A DNA stretch of 64,000 nt from Mesotaenium endlicherianum (GCA_009602735.1 WELA01012509.1:235232-299231), one strand, 5' to 3'. Counted from the stretch's first letter, positions 19,603 through 32,381 are shown. Numbers and translations: made by a program. Notes: generated by a model from the letters alone, not told the origin.

Positions 19603-20601
19603 CTTTTTCCTTGATTTTCGACAGGTTATCAGCCTCTTGGTTTTGCTCCCTAGGGAGCCACTCCACCATGAGTCCCATATGCCTTTCCTTTGCTAAATTG
19701 AAAATGTGTCTAGTACTCTCTTAATATCTGGTTTTAAAGACCTGCCTCTCTTCAAGATGTAATATAGAGCTTGATTGTCAGCCCTTATTAGAATCTGCCT
19801 CTCCCTTATAATATCTGAGCAAGTGCAAAGTGTTGCTAGTAGCCCTTCCAGCTCACTCTTTGTAGAGAAGGTTTTCAGGAATTGATGCTCTAATTTACCT
19901 TTCATCTGCCACCTCTTCTTTGAATAGACATCTATCAACACTCCTCCCCACCCATCCATTGATGCATCCACATACAGTAAGTATGAAGTAATGTGCACCC
20001 TCATGGATCTCCCATTGAATTTGTCAAATGCCTCCCGCCAAAAAGCCATCTCTTCTGCATGCCCATGGACACATAGCAGTATCTACCCCAATCTTCTTTT
20101 TCCTTGACCCAATTGTTATTGAGTTCAAACACGTATCTGGTATAAATACCAGTCATGGCTCCAAATACTATCTTCATAGAGATCACCTTTGCAGCTACCC
20201 TTGCTACCTCTTTGATTAGGATTGGATATCCAACCTTCCTTCGCTCTTGAATCCTAGCAATACTCTATATCAGCTTCTCTTTTCTTTCTTTGTCTACGTA
20301 CACTCTCATCGATCTGGTGTCCAAAATCATCAGAAAAGAATTTATTACTCTGGTGCTGTTAAGCTGAGCTTATTTCATATTGATCACTACTCCTGCTTGA
20401 GCCAGTCTTTTTAACAAATTTTGGATTGTTTGTTGATGCTCTTCTAGACTTTTGCAAGCTGTAAGAAAATCATCTAGATAAGGGATAATTCTAAATCTAT
20501 CCCTCCTCCATTTGCCAACTATCTCCCTCACCACTCTTGTGAAAATTAGAAAGGCAGAAGCTAATCCAAAAGGCAAGGTGGTGAAGACATAAAACACCTT
20601 G
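19603..20601 (-). pseudogene. DIRS-type reverse transcriptase (C-terminal part) and RNase H
   Basis: Reading leftward on the minus strand: FTTLPFGLASAFLIFTRVVRE and the catalytic YLDDFL box of the reverse transcriptase (about 20450-20590). The RNase H start YVDASMDGWGGVL follows, with its ELEGLLATL and IRADNQALYYIL motifs (19700-19980). The WLPREQNQEADNLSK end lies near 19620-19670. This combination is specific to DIRS elements. The N-terminal half of the reverse transcriptase lies at 46465-47150, on the far side of element C. The remnant is broken in several places. Confidence 0.82.
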
Positions 20602-21319
20602 TGTAAGGTTATAAAATTGTAAATTGTATTTTCTAGCAATTTATATGCATAGAGTGTGATGTTAGAAGAACTTTGGCCTCTATTTCAAGTCATTTGGACA
20701 AGTATTGAGAAAGTTATACCTTTTGGGAGTTTTTAGTGAGTTTTAATGTCACAGATTCAATTTAGTGACAAGGACAAGTCCAGTGATAAAAACTTTGGTT
20801 GGAGTCCAAGAAGTACGACATCAAAACATGAGGGTTCCAGAAACTACGTACGATTATGTAGAGTGCCAAAGTGATCGTGAAAACTCTAGAAACTCCGTGA
20901 GGAGTTAGTGGATTGTGTAGTAGAATATTCTAGAGTGCGATTGTGTACGTGTGTGTGCTAGCTTGTCCAACTAGGCACGGTCACCTATATTGAAGGAGCC
21001 ATAGTAGAAGGTTTTGGAGGTATTTTGCTAGAGAGGACACTTGGAGTTGAATCATAAATAGGAAGCACATAGAAGTAGGGGGAGTCTTGTCTAGTCTAGT
21101 CTAGTCTAACCTTCTTATCTTGTACACGACTTTTCACAATAAAGTGACATCTTTTCCACTCCTCTCTCATGTAGCCCTCTAACTCTTGCAAGAGTGGCAT
21201 ACCACCAGGCCACTCCACCTTGTGTATGCAACTAGGAAAGGTCCTCGTGCACGCTTCCACTCGCGGGTGAGGGTGCGTGAGTGTGTATGGGCGCACTCCC
21301 TGCACCCTTCCCCCTTTCA
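20602..21319 (+). repeat. LTR-C, 5' LTR
   Basis: 718 bp, TGTAAGGTTATAAAA...CCCCCTTTCA, followed two bases later by a primer-binding site. It contains a short TAGTC tandem run near 21090-21110. The left flank is CCTTG. Confidence 0.88.
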
Positions 21320-21321
21320 CA

Positions 21322-21333
21322 TGGTATCGAAGC
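21322..21333 (+). other. Primer-binding site of element C
   Basis: TGGTATCGAAGC, two bases after the 5' LTR. It is a variant of the initiator-Met tRNA site seen in A and E. Confidence 0.75.
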
Positions 21334-22669
21334 TACCTAATTGCTTCATTTGGAGGAGGAAGCTTTGGTTGGTGATGCTTGTAAGAGTGTAGAGAGGGTA
21401 GAGTGGAGAAGCAAGGATGATTCATAAGTTGCTAAGGGCAGCCATGAAGACGTTGATGCAAGCTAGCATCTCACTTTCTTGAAGGAGGGAGGAGATGGAA
21501 GAAGGAGGGGCTCCAAAAAGTGTTAACTTGGATGCAACCAAATTTTTGTACGTCTTCTTTGTAGTACAGGGAGGTTGCCCAAGGATGGTAGTGATATAAG
21601 TAGCATAGAGCATCCTTTGCTTGAGTATGGAGACATATGAGCATGAAGAAAATCTGGAGTTCACACGGCTGGATTTTCCCTTGAAGATGCAAGCTCTTTG
21701 GTGTTAAGCACTTTCTTTGAGGGGGGCTTAGCATAGAGGTGATAGTGGCTAGAAAAGAGTGTGTGCCCATCTTTATTTCAGATCTTCAATGAAGGTGGAA
21801 CAGATTTTAAGGGTAGGCAACCGGGGACTTAGCAAGCATGTGTACTTGCAAGTCTAGGAGCTTTGGCGGGCATAGCACTCGCAAGCTCAAGAGGAGCTCA
21901 TGAGAAGCTCAAGAGAGAGTGCACCGGGGTGTTGCACCAAGTTGGCCAAGTATGTGGCCAGATTTGGGTTGCCTTGCATCACTCCTATATAGTCATTAGA
22001 TATGTTGGCCAGCCATGACGGAGCTTGGTCATTCTTATGGAGATTGATGAAGCCTCAAGTGAAGAAAAACGTCGTGGAAAAGGCTTGGAGCAAGAAGAAG
22101 TGACGCATATTTTTTCTTCAAGCAAGATAAGTGGAGATTGAGCCTTTCAAGTTCAGATTTTTCTTTTCTTATGGAGGAGAGTACTACGAAGTATATGGAG
22201 TTGAGAACTATGATGAAGACAAGCCTATGGTGTGGAAGAAGAAGCAAGGTATGAAGTTGGTGCAAGAGGGCTAGTGCAAGAGATGTCTCCCACTAGAAGT
22301 GCGTGTGCCACTAGTAGCATAGTTAAGGGGCAAATTTTTGGTGAATCTATGGAAGCTCTTCATGTGAAAGTAGAGCACCAAGGCAAGTTGGGTTTAGTAG
22401 GAAGAAGTGTCATTGGGGTGACCACGGCTGGAGTGCACTCAAGAAGCTAAGCATGTGGAAGGAGTTGCACAAAGAGAGTAGCCTATCCTCTAGTGCTTTA
22501 GTGCACGGGTCAAGTGAAGACCAAGGAGGAGTATGGTCAAGTGAAGATAGTGAAATAGCTGGAGGTAGATAAGACCACAAGTAGCTATCTTCAGCCTGCT
22601 AGCAAAGAAGCGACGCGGGAAGGTGAAGGTGAAGGAGAAGCGCTTGTTTTGGTGACCTTGGCCCGGTCA
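21334..22669 (+). other. Degraded interior of element C
   Basis: There are no convincing open frames. The last 120 bases (22550-22669) align with the protease/spacer region of family E pol around 28500-28610, in the same orientation, so this is eroded gag-pol sequence. It continues at 36327 after the F insertion. Confidence 0.6.
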
Positions 22670-23847
22670 TGTCGTGTCCGTCCTTGTCGAGTCCTCTTTG
22701 GGTGTCTAGTTGTTCCTTGAGGGTGGAGGGTCACTGGCAGGCTCTAGTGGTTAGTCGGGTTAGGGCGATTGGTGAGGATAGTCTAGTTCATGTGCCCTGG
22801 TGGTGAAACCCTGGGACCCAGGATCTGCTCACGAGGTTCTGCTTTTGAGCAGCTGTGAGGCCCTTCCCAGATCACGCGCACTCTCTTTACCTCCACACAT
22901 GGTGTTGCCGCCCACATGTGTGAAAGTCAACTCTCAGGTTCGCTCGCCTGAAGGGTCGACGCGGGTACCCAGAAGGATCCCCCATGGTCCATGGCTAGAT
23001 CATCACTGTACCATAGGCAATCCCCATGGGTATGCCCAAGGATTGCTAGGGGTTAGGGAGAGTAGGGGACATTGGGGTGTCGGGTTCCCTTTTGGCCATA
23101 GTCATTGAGTTGTACGTGTGTGTGTCGACCACTAGGTTCTCCTCTTTTTCATATTTAGTTTATTGTAGATTTGTGTGAGACGACGCGATGACGCGTTCAT
23201 CGTAGAGTTTAGAGTTTGGCGAGTTTCCGTAGGCACTTGGCATAGCATTCGAGAGCACGCTACTTAGGCCGCGACCTAACACCATTGCGGTGTTAGTTTT
23301 GTATGTTCATTATTATGAGTGACATGATATTTGTTTCTATGTGACTAAAGGCTTGTAGTGTGTGCTTACCCACTCTTGCTTTCCTCACTTCTATGTGTAG
23401 GTCGCTCGTAGTGTTCATCACCCCTCACATTTAGTCGCGAACACCACATTCTTTCTCGCGGCCATAATATTGCTTTCCACTAGTAGTTTGCTCGACATAG
23501 TGGGTTCGTGCACTCACGCTCTAGGTAGTACTACTCCGCCTTAGCTTGTTTACGTACAAAACTAACCGTGCAAACGGATTAGTAAAGCTAGGGACGGGTG
23601 GAGCTACTCTAGTGGCGGAAGCCGTCCTCCAACTTCACGAGGAGAGAGATCTCGTGCGCGGAGCTTGCTTGCGCTAATCGTGAGCACGTAGAGCGTCAAA
23701 GCCACACCTTGCAACTTGTGGGAACACGCCGTGGATGTTTAGGACGGGCCCCTTAATAGGCTTGGTTGCGTGCACTATGTGTTAGCATTGTGTGCTTGCG
23801 TGTGTTGTTTGAGCTCTAGGTTGCATCCCTTATGCGCATTAATTAGG
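22670..23847 (+). repeat. F terminal repeat, 5' copy
   Basis: The first about 875 bases match 35166-36037 almost base for base. Then about 240 bp present here are absent from the 3' copy, after which about 65 bp match again. The following 300 bases to about 24145 have no partner at the 3' end. The 5' LTR end is therefore not defined. Confidence 0.75.
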
Positions 23848-24150
23848 AGCCGGCTCATCTCTTGAGCCGGTTGCTTGGCCTTAATACCTACGAGTTAGTC
23901 ACCTAGGTCGGGCGTATTTGTGGGTTGTTAGTTGTTTGTGTTTGCCTCTCCTCAAACCGAGCACATCCTTGCTTGCGTGCTAGCTAGTGTTGTGTGGGCC
24001 GATTGTGGGGGGGGGATTGTTAGTGTTTGTGTGTGGGCAACCCCGGCCCTTTTTGGCCGGATTGCACGCCCTTTGGGTTTTTGTGTGCGCGTTTGGGCGT
24101 AAGAAGGTAAGTTTTGCAAGTGAGTGTGAGTTAGCGCTAACTATCTGGTT

Positions 24151-24640
24151 GCAGCTACATCAGCAGCAGCTGCCTCAGCACCTGTGTTAGTCGCGTCAGC
24201 AGTTGTAGCATCTGCTGCAGCAGCATCAGCAGCTGGTGCGTTAGCTGCAGCTGCGTCGGCAGCAGCTGCGCCAGCGGCGTCAGCAGCTGTTGCGTCAGTT
24301 GCTGCTCATTCAGCAGCAGCTGTTTCAGCTGCGTCAGCAGCTGTTGCAACTGTTGCAGCTGCAGCACCAGCTACAGCCGCGTCAGCAGCAGCTGCGTCAG
24401 CAGCTGTTGCGGCTGTTGCAGCTGCTGCACCAGCTACGGCCGCGTCAGCAGCTGTTGCGTCGACTGCAGCTGCATCAGCAGCAGCTGCGTCAGCGTCAAC
24501 TGCGCCAGCTGCATCGGCAGTTGCAGCGTCGGCTGCGGGTGCATCAGCTACGGCCGCGTCAGCAACCGTCGCGTCGGCTACGGCTGCGTCAACACCAGCT
24601 GCGCCAGCTGCGACTGCTACGGCCGCAATTGTTTTCAGGC
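24151..24640 (+). repeat. GC-rich minisatellite of GCN/CAG codon-like units
   Basis: Degenerate tandem units of about 12-18 bases built from GCAGCAGCTGCGTCAGCAG-like pieces. They read as poly-Ala/Ser/Val in one frame and poly-Gln/Leu in others, so long open frames on both strands here are a by-product. It lies just before the Gag-like frame of F. Confidence 0.8.
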
Positions 24641-25022
24641 GCTGTTTCAGTTGCATCAGCAGTTGCCCCGTCGGCTGCGGCTGCGTCAGCAGCCGCTGTG
24701 TCAGCAGCTGTCGCGTCATTTGCGGCTGCATCAGCTGTAATTGTTCAGCTGGAGCTGCGTCAGCTGCAATCCCGCCAACAGCAGCTAGGTACCGCGCAGC
24801 TGCGTCGGTACTGTGCTAGGGGTAGCGGCAGCCGCCGTTTGCGGCCGCCAGCCTTTTGGTTGATTCTGGAGTGGGGCCAGGTACCTCGCCACGTACGCCG
24901 CTGCTAGGCGTTTGCTCGCCGTCCTTCACTCAATTTGCTCAGTCGTGGAGCCGGCGATTTGTCGCCCTTCCCAGTCACGCTTTCGCCGGGTCCAGGTATA
25001 GTGGACGCCAGCTATCCGCCTT

Positions 25023-26215
25023 GTGCAGGTTTGCATGCAGCACACGCCGGGACGCACAAGGAGTGGCGCACCGTATCAACGTGAATTGCTACCTGACTTG
25101 TCTACTTCTGGCATTGGGGAAGAGGGGTCTACTACCGGGATTGGAGACGGACCCTCTAACTTGTTTACTCCGTTTCTCTCGACATCTATTGTAAGTGCAA
25201 AATTATCTCCTAGGATCTCACTAGCTCCCCTTTTTGCATTGGTTGCTCCCCTCCCCCTCAAGCCCGTGCCTTTGCTCGAGGGACGCGAATTGGCACATGA
25301 GCTAGAGCTTGCCGGGGAGAAGTTTTCGTTGGGTTTTGAGGAGTTCCCTACTATGGCTATTTCCGCGTAGCTTTCTCAGACCTACACGAGACACTCCGAT
25401 GGCATTTTTATCCTGGCATTCAAGTCTAAGATTGACGCTTCGATGGCGATGATGCGTGCTCGTAACCATAACCTCACGCGGAACTTGTTTTTTGACACGT
25501 TACCCTCACTCCTGGGCGGGGAGGCGTTACTATTCTACCAGAGGTTTAGAGTGGAAATTGTCCAGACGGTATGGGACGTTGTGCCTGGTGCCACCCCTAT
25601 TCCCATCGTCGAGGCTCCTCCAGTCCCGCCGGCGGACCATCCTCAAGTAGCAGCTGCAGCTACTGCTACTGCAGCCGCCACGGCTGCCGGGCTGGATGCT
25701 GCCGCCGCTGGAGTGATTGTCGCGGCGGCAGGGCTCGGCCCGTCTCGGGGTGAAGGGGGGGAACTTGCACTTCTTGGGGGGGCTGCCGTAGAACCTGCAG
25801 GACCTGGACCAGTTGAGCTCACTTTACAAGCGTATGCCACTCCCGTGGAGCAGCTGGCGGCGCGAGTGGTGGATCGCCATCATCGGTCCATGCAACAGCA
25901 CCAGCAGCAGGCAGTGCTGGGCATTGTTATGCCATTGCATGGTCCCGCATACAGAGCTGTCTTGGATCAAATCGCATTCTTCTGCAGATGTTTCGTAAGC
26001 ATTTTCTTGCTAACACCCGTTCTCGGCAGGATGAGTTGAGGGACTTCGTGCGTTCTTTGCGTGAGACGCCTAACATGGCTCACGAGCGGTTCCAGCTGTT
26101 GCGGGAGGATACGGGCATGTACGTGGATGTGACTTAGGCTTGCATTAAGTTCATCAGTGCTTTCTCTGCGTCTACCTCCCTGTGTCAGACCCTTAACCGT
26201 CAGCTTGCTCTCATT
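25023..26215 (+). pseudogene. Gag-like region of F, upstream of E
   Basis: The frame from about 25023 holds a capsid-like helical stretch (KIDASMAMMRARNHNLTR, LLGGEALLFYQRF), followed by an Ala/Pro-rich linker. A second helical stretch, DELRDFVRSLRETPNMAHERF, lies near 26030-26095. No database family is evident by eye. The call rests on layout and on the zinc knuckle that follows on the other side of E (32520-32570). The region is broken. Confidence 0.5.
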
Positions 26216-26220
26216 GCTAT

Positions 26221-26964
26221 TGTAAGGTCATAGGTTTATAAAGTGCATTTTTGAGTTTCATGAAAGTATGTTGTGATTGTATAGTAGTGTAGAGTGCATT
26301 TCTGTGGTCATTTTGATATAAAGTTCATCGAATTTGGTCAAGTATTGAGAGAGTTAAGGATTTCCCAAGTTTAATTAGTTTTGAGGTCGGTTGACGACTG
26401 TCCTTAATTTGCGGTGAGCGCGACCGTCGGATTGACCGACAGCGTCGAGCGATCTGGCCCGTTAGAATGAACTCGAACCTTCACGTAAGTTTTGCTGACG
26501 TGGAGTGCCGACTAGGTCGATTTACCTAGAAGTTTTGGTTTAGCCTAGCGCGTCTAAGATAGAATATTCTAGTAATGTCGATGCATGTATGTGGACGTCA
26601 AATCGGTCCGACACGTCAGATTAGACTGATCTGGCTTACTCACGAATATTCTGGAAGGGACGATTTGACAAACACTTAGGAAAATCCGTAGCTTCCTCCT
26701 AGAGGGGAGCACTTAGGCAGATAATTATAAATAGGCATAACTTCTTTGTTTCTTATCAGTTTTCACTTCTGTAAATTTCTACGGGTTTGTAATGACAAGG
26801 TCTTTCATCCTACATCACTTGTGAGCAGTTTCTTGCTACTCAAAATGTTGAGTATTTTTCCTAAGCTTTGTTAGTGATATGCCGCTGCACTCTTTAGTAT
26901 GATTGCAACTAGTTCCTTTCCTCGTGAGTCACTACGCTTCCACAAGGGCACTTTGCCCCTTTCA
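26221..26964 (+). repeat. LTR-E, 5' LTR
   Basis: 744 bp, TGTAAGGTCATAGG...GCCCCTTTCA. A TATA box (TATAAATA) lies at 26726-26733, and its partner in the 3' LTR is at 32142-32149. A further copy lies at 49725-50472 on the minus strand. Confidence 0.92.
26726..26733 (+). promoter_or_regulatory. TATA box in LTR-E
   Basis: TATAAATA about 240 bp before the LTR end, conserved in the 3' LTR. It is a plausible core promoter for the element transcript. Confidence 0.55.
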
Positions 26965-26966
26965 TC

Positions 26967-26978
26967 TGGTATCGGAGC
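26967..26978 (+). other. Primer-binding site of element E
   Basis: TGGTATCGGAGC two bases after the 5' LTR. It is the initiator-Met tRNA site. Confidence 0.85.
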
Positions 26979-27001
26979 AGGGCTAGTTTGCATATTGTGT
27001 T

Positions 27002-28033
27002 ATGGAGTCGCAGTCGGCAGCTAGAGGAGGCGAACATGTCGAGCATGTTGAGCGCGCGGGGCAACAGGCAGCACCAACGAGGACTAGAGAGCAACAAGAA
27101 ATGCAGGCGATGCTAAGGCAAATGGCAAATGCAATTGGAGGAGAAGTCTACACCCAGTTTCTACAAAATATGCGCGCAGAGGTGGAGAGAATGGTGCGAA
27201 TTGTTATGGGGAACGCCGCTTCGACGAGTTCGGCACCTGCACCCGTTGTACCACCAATTCATGTTAACCCAGTGGTGCAACCAGTTATTCCACCCCCATC
27301 AGGAGTGCGTGCGCCTAAGCCTGAAGTTTATACTGGAGAGCGTGGATCGCCGCCTGTTCATCAATGGATTTTTGGAGTGAAGAAGTTTATGGAGTATTCT
27401 GCGCTCACGCCCGACAGGCAAGTCGCCTTTGTCATAACTTTGCTGCAGAAGAGTGCTGGAGCTTGGTATGAACGAGAAGAGCAGCTGTCTGGAGTTCCTG
27501 CTACTGTTGATCAACTATTTGAAGGCTTGAAGAGGCAATTTCAACCTATTGCACCCGAGGCTACCGCTCGAGATCTATTGGTGCGCCTTCGTCGGCGAGG
27601 AAGCGTTCAGGAGTATGTTTCGCGCTTCAACGAGCTTGTGCTTCAATGCCCATCCATGCACGAGTCAGAGATGATGGACAAGTTCAAGAGGGGACTCAAG
27701 CCAATTGTGGCCAAGGAAGTGGCGCTCAAGGACCCTACCTGTCTTGGAGAAATGATGGCATTGGCAACAAGGGTCGACGCTGTGGAGTATAGTCAGAGGC
27801 AGTGGGGCAGCCACAACTTTGGAGGATATCGACACTTTGGATCTCAAGCGCCAAGCACGAGTGTTCAAGGTCCAGTACCCATGGAGTTGGGACTTGTGCA
27901 GTACCAGCGCAGGCAGCAGAATTTCAAGCCGAGAGGACCCTGCTATAGTTGCGGCAAGCTTGGACATCTGGCTCGAGACTGTCATGTGAAGGCAAAGCAA
28001 CCTCAACAGCAGGAAAAAGGAGGACGCCAGTAA
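27002..28033 (+). CDS. Gag of family E gypsy element
   Basis: 343 codons starting [10 protein letters not shown], 24 bases after the primer-binding site. A Gag capsid domain spans about residues 100-250 ([57 protein letters not shown]). One CCHC zinc knuckle lies near residue 315 ([14 protein letters not shown]). It forms the particle shell and binds RNA. The pol frame overlaps its 3' end in a different frame, the usual gypsy arrangement in which pol is made by frameshifting. The gene looks intact. Confidence 0.92.
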   Translation: MESQSAARGGEHVEHVERAGQQAAPTRTREQQEMQAMLRQMANAIGGEVYTQFLQNMRAEVERMVRIVMGNAASTSSAPAPVVPPIHVNPVVQPVIPPPSGVRAPKPEVYTGERGSPPVHQWIFGVKKFMEYSALTPDRQVAFVITLLQKSAGAWYEREEQLSGVPATVDQLFEGLKRQFQPIAPEATARDLLVRLRRRGSVQEYVSRFNELVLQCPSMHESEMMDKFKRGLKPIVAKEVALKDPTCLGEMMALATRVDAVEYSQRQWGSHNFGGYRHFGSQAPSTSVQGPVPMELGLVQYQRRQQNFKPRGPCYSCGKLGHLARDCHVKAKQPQQQEKGGRQ

Positions 28034-31000
28034 GTCGTTCTGGGGTGTCTACTGGCGTGAAGACGAGAACTCACAAGGAGGTTGTTCCCAGGAGCCTGCC
28101 GAGAAGCAAAAGACGAGATGTTGACAAGCCTATCATCGTGGAAGGAGTAGTCGACGGTAACAAGACGAAGTGTATGGTCGACAGTGGCGCAAGTGCAAAC
28201 TTTGTGCACAAGAAGCTGGTAAAAGAGTGGCGAGTCCCTGTGCAGAAGCATTATGAGCCTAAGGAGGCAATTTTGGCAAATGGGCAGAAACTCAAGTGTG
28301 GTGCACCTACGGAAGCTATTCACGTGGAAGTAGCGGGGCATCAGAGTAAGGAAGTTATGGAGCAGGCAGAGTTGGGTCACCATGAGGTGATATTGGGCCG
28401 ACCGTGGCTTAGAAAAGCCAACCCTCAAGTGCACTGGAGCACAGGACAAGTGAAAGTTCAAGGGCGTGATGGTCGAATGGAGACAGCGAAACAGGTGGAG
28501 GTAGATACGACCACAAGTAACTATCTTCTGTCGAGCCTGCAAGTTAAGAAGCTATGCAGGGCGAATCAGGTGAAGGAGATGTACCTTGTTTCGGTGGTCC
28601 TGGCCAGGTCATCAGATGGAGCAAGCGTGAATCTTAACAGCCTGGGCGAACGTACATCACCGGAGGAGCAAGTAGTGGTGTCTGATCCCCTTGCTCAGAA
28701 GGAGCAGAGCCCAATTGCTCGAGAGAAGAAGCCTGCTGAGATGCCTGCCCAAATTAAGTTGCTGTTGGAGGAGTTCAAGTGCGTATTTTCTGAGGAGCTA
28801 CCTGCAGGATTACCTCCACAGAGAGCCATGGAGCACAAGGTTGAATTGGAACGAGGGAGCAAGCCACCAGTGAGACCCGCCTATCGACAATCGTTTGCGA
28901 AGTTGGATGAGTTGAAGAAGCAACTGATAGAGTTGTTGGAGAAGGGATTCATCCGACCCAGCGAGTCTCCATTTGCAGCGCCAATCTTATTTGTGAAGAA
29001 GAAGGATGGGACTATGAGGATGTGTGTCGACTACCGGGCTCTCAACAAGGTCACCATCAAGAACAGGTACCCACTTCCACGAGTGGACGAGTTGATTGAC
29101 AGGCTTGTCGGGACGAAGTATTTCTCGAAGATCGATTTGAGGAGTGGCTATCACCAGGTACGAATTGCGGAAGGAGACATTCAGAAGACTGCTTTCAGGA
29201 CTCGCTATGGTTTGTTCGAGTTCGCAGTCATGCCTTTTGGATTGACTAATGCACCTGCTACATTCATGGGACTCATGAATAATATTTTCAGACCCTACTT
29301 GGACCAGTTTGTGGTGGTATTTTTGGACGACATCCTGATCTATTCGAAGACCTTGAAAGAGCATGTGGAGCATCTGAGAAAGGTGTTGGAGGTCTTTTGA
29401 GATCAGAAGCTGTATGGGAAGATGAGCAAGTGCGACTTCTGTCTTAATGAAGTCGAATTTCTTGGACATGTAGTGGGAGCTGAAGGAGTCAAGGTGGAGC
29501 AGAAGAAGGTGCAAGCAGTCAGAGATTGGCCGGTACCTGCTGATATTCATCAACTTAGGAGTTTCCTCGGCATGGCAAATTATTATCGACGTTTCATTGA
29601 AGGATTTGCCAAGGTGTGTGCACCGCTCACGGACATGTTGAAGAAGCAGGAGAAGTGGCTATGGGGTGACAAGGAGCAGCAAGCCTTCGAGAAGATTAAA
29701 GAGCTGTTAACACAGGCACCTGTGTTGGCAATTGCCAGTCCAGAGCTTCCTTTCACCATCATCACAGACGCGTCAAACTTTGCAGTGGGAGCCATTCTTC
29801 TCCAGGACCAGGGCAAAGGATTGCAGCCTGTGGCATATAAGAGCAGAAAGTTGAGTCCTGCGGAGCAGAACTATGCAGCACACGAGCGAGAGATGTTGGC
29901 TATTATCCAGGCTTAGAGGATTTGGCGATGTTATGTGGACGGCCGGAAGGTGTTCATCAAGACCGACCACAAGAGCTTGGAGAAGTTTATGACGCAACCA
30001 ACATTGACACCAAGACAAGCAAGGTGGATGGAGTTTCTACAACAGTTCGACCACAAGATTGAGTACTTACCTGGGAAGATCAACCCTGCAGACGCTCTAT
30101 CCAGGAGGTGTGACCTTGCAGCTGTTTCAGTCATTAAGGAGAATATGGACTTCAAGAAGAAGCTTCAGAGAGGTTATGAGGAGGACCCAGAGTTTGCTGA
30201 TGGTGGAGCAGCTGAGTCCAACTCGAGTATGCAGAAGAAAGACGGCATATGGTATTATGGTGATTCCAAGAGAGTGGTGGTACCTGACATCAAGGAGCTA
30301 CGAGACTTACTACTTGCGGAGCATCATGACTGCTTATATGCTGGACACTTTGGAAGCGAGAAGACGGCAAGCGTGCTGAAGCGGGAATACTACTGGAGAA
30401 ATATGGACAAGGACATCGAGGAGTGGATAAGGAGTTGCGATGCGTGCCACAGAAACAAGACACCAAATCAAAAGAAGGGAGGTACATTGCGACCCCTGCC
30501 TATTCCAGAGTATCCTTGGGAGCAGATTGCTATGGACTTCATCACATCGTTACCAGTCAGTGGTCAAGGGCACGATGCAGTATGGGTTGTGTCTGACAGA
30601 CTCAGCAAGATGGCTCACTTCATTCCCATGAAGGAGACTTCTACGGCAGCGGATGTGGCACGGCTATTCTTTGATCATATTTTCAGGCTACATGGGTTGC
30701 CGAAGGTGATCGTTTCAGATCGGGATCCAAGGTTCACTAGCGACTTTTGGCGGTCATTGTTTACTTTGATGGGGACCAAGCTGAGTATGAGCACTTCCTA
30801 TCATCCTCAGACAGACGGGCAGAATGAGAGGCTCAACAGAACAAAGCAAGAGGTGCTCAGGAGTTTCACTATGGAAGACCCTTCAGAGTGAGACAAGAAG
30901 GTGCCAGGGTAGGAGTTTGCCTACAACAACAGCATGCAGGGATCCACCAAGCAGTCACCATTTGCTATGGTTTATGGGCGAGAAGTATATCATCCAGGGA

Positions 31001-31632
31001 ACATCTTGTTGGAGAAGGCCAAGGAGACTCAAGTTCCTACTACACAAGCTTTTATGGAGCAGATGGCCAACACTTGGCACATGGCGAAGACGTGTATTCG
31101 GAAGGCACAGGAAGAGCAGGTCAAGCATGCTAACAAGCACAGGAGGGAAGTGACATTCCATGTGGGCGACAAAGTACTCTTGTCCACAGAGAACCTACCT
31201 TTCACAGGTAAGAGGAAATTGCGGGCACGGTTTACAGGTCCCTTTGTGGTGCTCAAGCAGGTGAATCCAGTGACCTACAAGTTGGAACTTCCTTCAGGCT
31301 GGCGTATCCATGATGTGTTCCATGTCAGTTGTCTACGGCCATACGTTGACCCGAATGAAGGACATCCAGGACGACTACCTACACCGCCACCACCGGTCGA
31401 GATCGATGATGTATTGGAGTATGAAGTGGAGGCGATTATCGGCGATCGACGAGTCAAGCGAGGTCAACGATTTGTCCATGAGTATCTAATCAAGTGGAAA
31501 GGCTACCATGCGGACGACAACACTTGGGAGCCAGAGGCCAACCTGACTCATTGTAAGAGTAAGTTGAGGCGTTATCTACAGAATGCGTCAAGGACGTCGC
31601 ATCTTGAGGAGGGGGATGATGTAAGGTCATAG
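27949..31632 (+). pseudogene. Pol of family E: protease, reverse transcriptase, RNase H, integrase, chromodomain
   Basis: Domains in order. The aspartic protease has [17 protein letters not shown] (near 28170). The reverse transcriptase has [39 protein letters not shown] and the [10 protein letters not shown] catalytic box (28.9-29.4 kb). RNase H shows TDASNFAVGAILLQ (29.77 kb). The integrase has its HHCC zinc region (30.33-30.47 kb) and core with MDFITSLP and IVSDRDPRFTSDFW. A C-terminal chromodomain (31.40-31.58 kb, FVHEYLIKWKGY...NTWEPEANL) is followed by the purine-rich tract. The chromodomain places it among chromoviruses, which target certain chromatin marks. About four breaks interrupt it. 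Confidence 0.92.
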
Positions 31633-32381
31633 GTTTATAAAGTGCATTTTTGAGTTTCATGAAAGTATGTTGTGATTGTATAGTAGTGTAGAGTTTATTT
31701 TGGTGGTCATTTTGATATAAAGTTCATCGAATTTGGTCAAGTATTGAGAGAGTTATGGATTTCCCAAGTTTAATTAGTTTTGAGGTCGGTTGACGACTGT
31801 CCTTAATTCACGGTGAGCGCGACCGTCGGATTGACCGACAGCGTCGAGCGATCTGGCCCGATAGAATGAACTCGAACCTTCACGTAAGTTTTGCTGACGC
31901 GGAGTGCCGACTAGGTCGATTTACCTAGAAGTTTTGGTTTAGCCTAGCGCGTCTAAGATAGAATATTCTAGTAATGTCGATGCATGTATGTGGACGTCAA
32001 TTCGGCCCNGACGTCAAATCGGTCCGACAAGTCAGATTAGACTGATCTGGCTTACTTACGAATATTCTGGAAGGGACGATTTGACAAACACTTAGGAAAA
32101 TCCGTAGCTTCCTCCTAGAGGGGAGCACTCAGGCAGAAAATTATAAATAGGCATAACTTCTTTGTTTCTTATCAATTTTCACTTCTGTAAATTTCTACGG
32201 GTTTGTAATGACAAGGCCTTTCATCCTACATCACTTGTGAGCAGTTTCTTGCTACTCAAAATGTTGAGTATTTTTTCCTAAGCTTTGTTAGTGATATGCC
32301 GCTGCACTCTTTAGTATGATTGCAACTAGTTCCTTTCCTCGTGAGTCACTACGCTTCCACTAGGGCACTTTGCCCCTTTCA
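31620..32381 (+). repeat. LTR-E, 3' LTR
   Basis: 762 bp and preceded by the purine-rich GAGGAGGGGGATGA. It contains one ambiguous base (near 32010) within a short local duplication absent from the 5' LTR, which may be an assembly artefact. It is followed by the GCTAT duplication. Confidence 0.9.

Larger units (their letters stand above)
26221..32381 (+). mobile_element. Family E chromodomain Ty3/gypsy element (chromovirus), near full length
   Basis: 6161 bp with LTRs at 26221-26964 and 31620-32381, flanked by the exact duplication GCTAT (26216-26220 and 32382-32386). The order is LTR, primer-binding site, gag, protease, reverse transcriptase, RNase H, integrase, chromodomain, polypurine tract, LTR. 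The two LTRs differ at about 17 positions in 740 by eye (about 2%), plus one short duplication beside an ambiguous base. It is thus a fairly young insertion. Pol has about four breaks. It is inserted in the Gag-like region of F. Confidence 0.93.

Noticed and set aside
22800-23108. About 100-codon frame present in both F repeats (also 35286-35603)
   Set aside because: The two repeats are nearly identical in DNA, so a shared open frame is not independent evidence of coding.
24184-24907. Long Ala-rich and Gln/Leu-rich open frames on both strands
   Set aside because: They arise from a GCN/CAG-like minisatellite that is open in several frames at once. There is no independent evidence of a protein.
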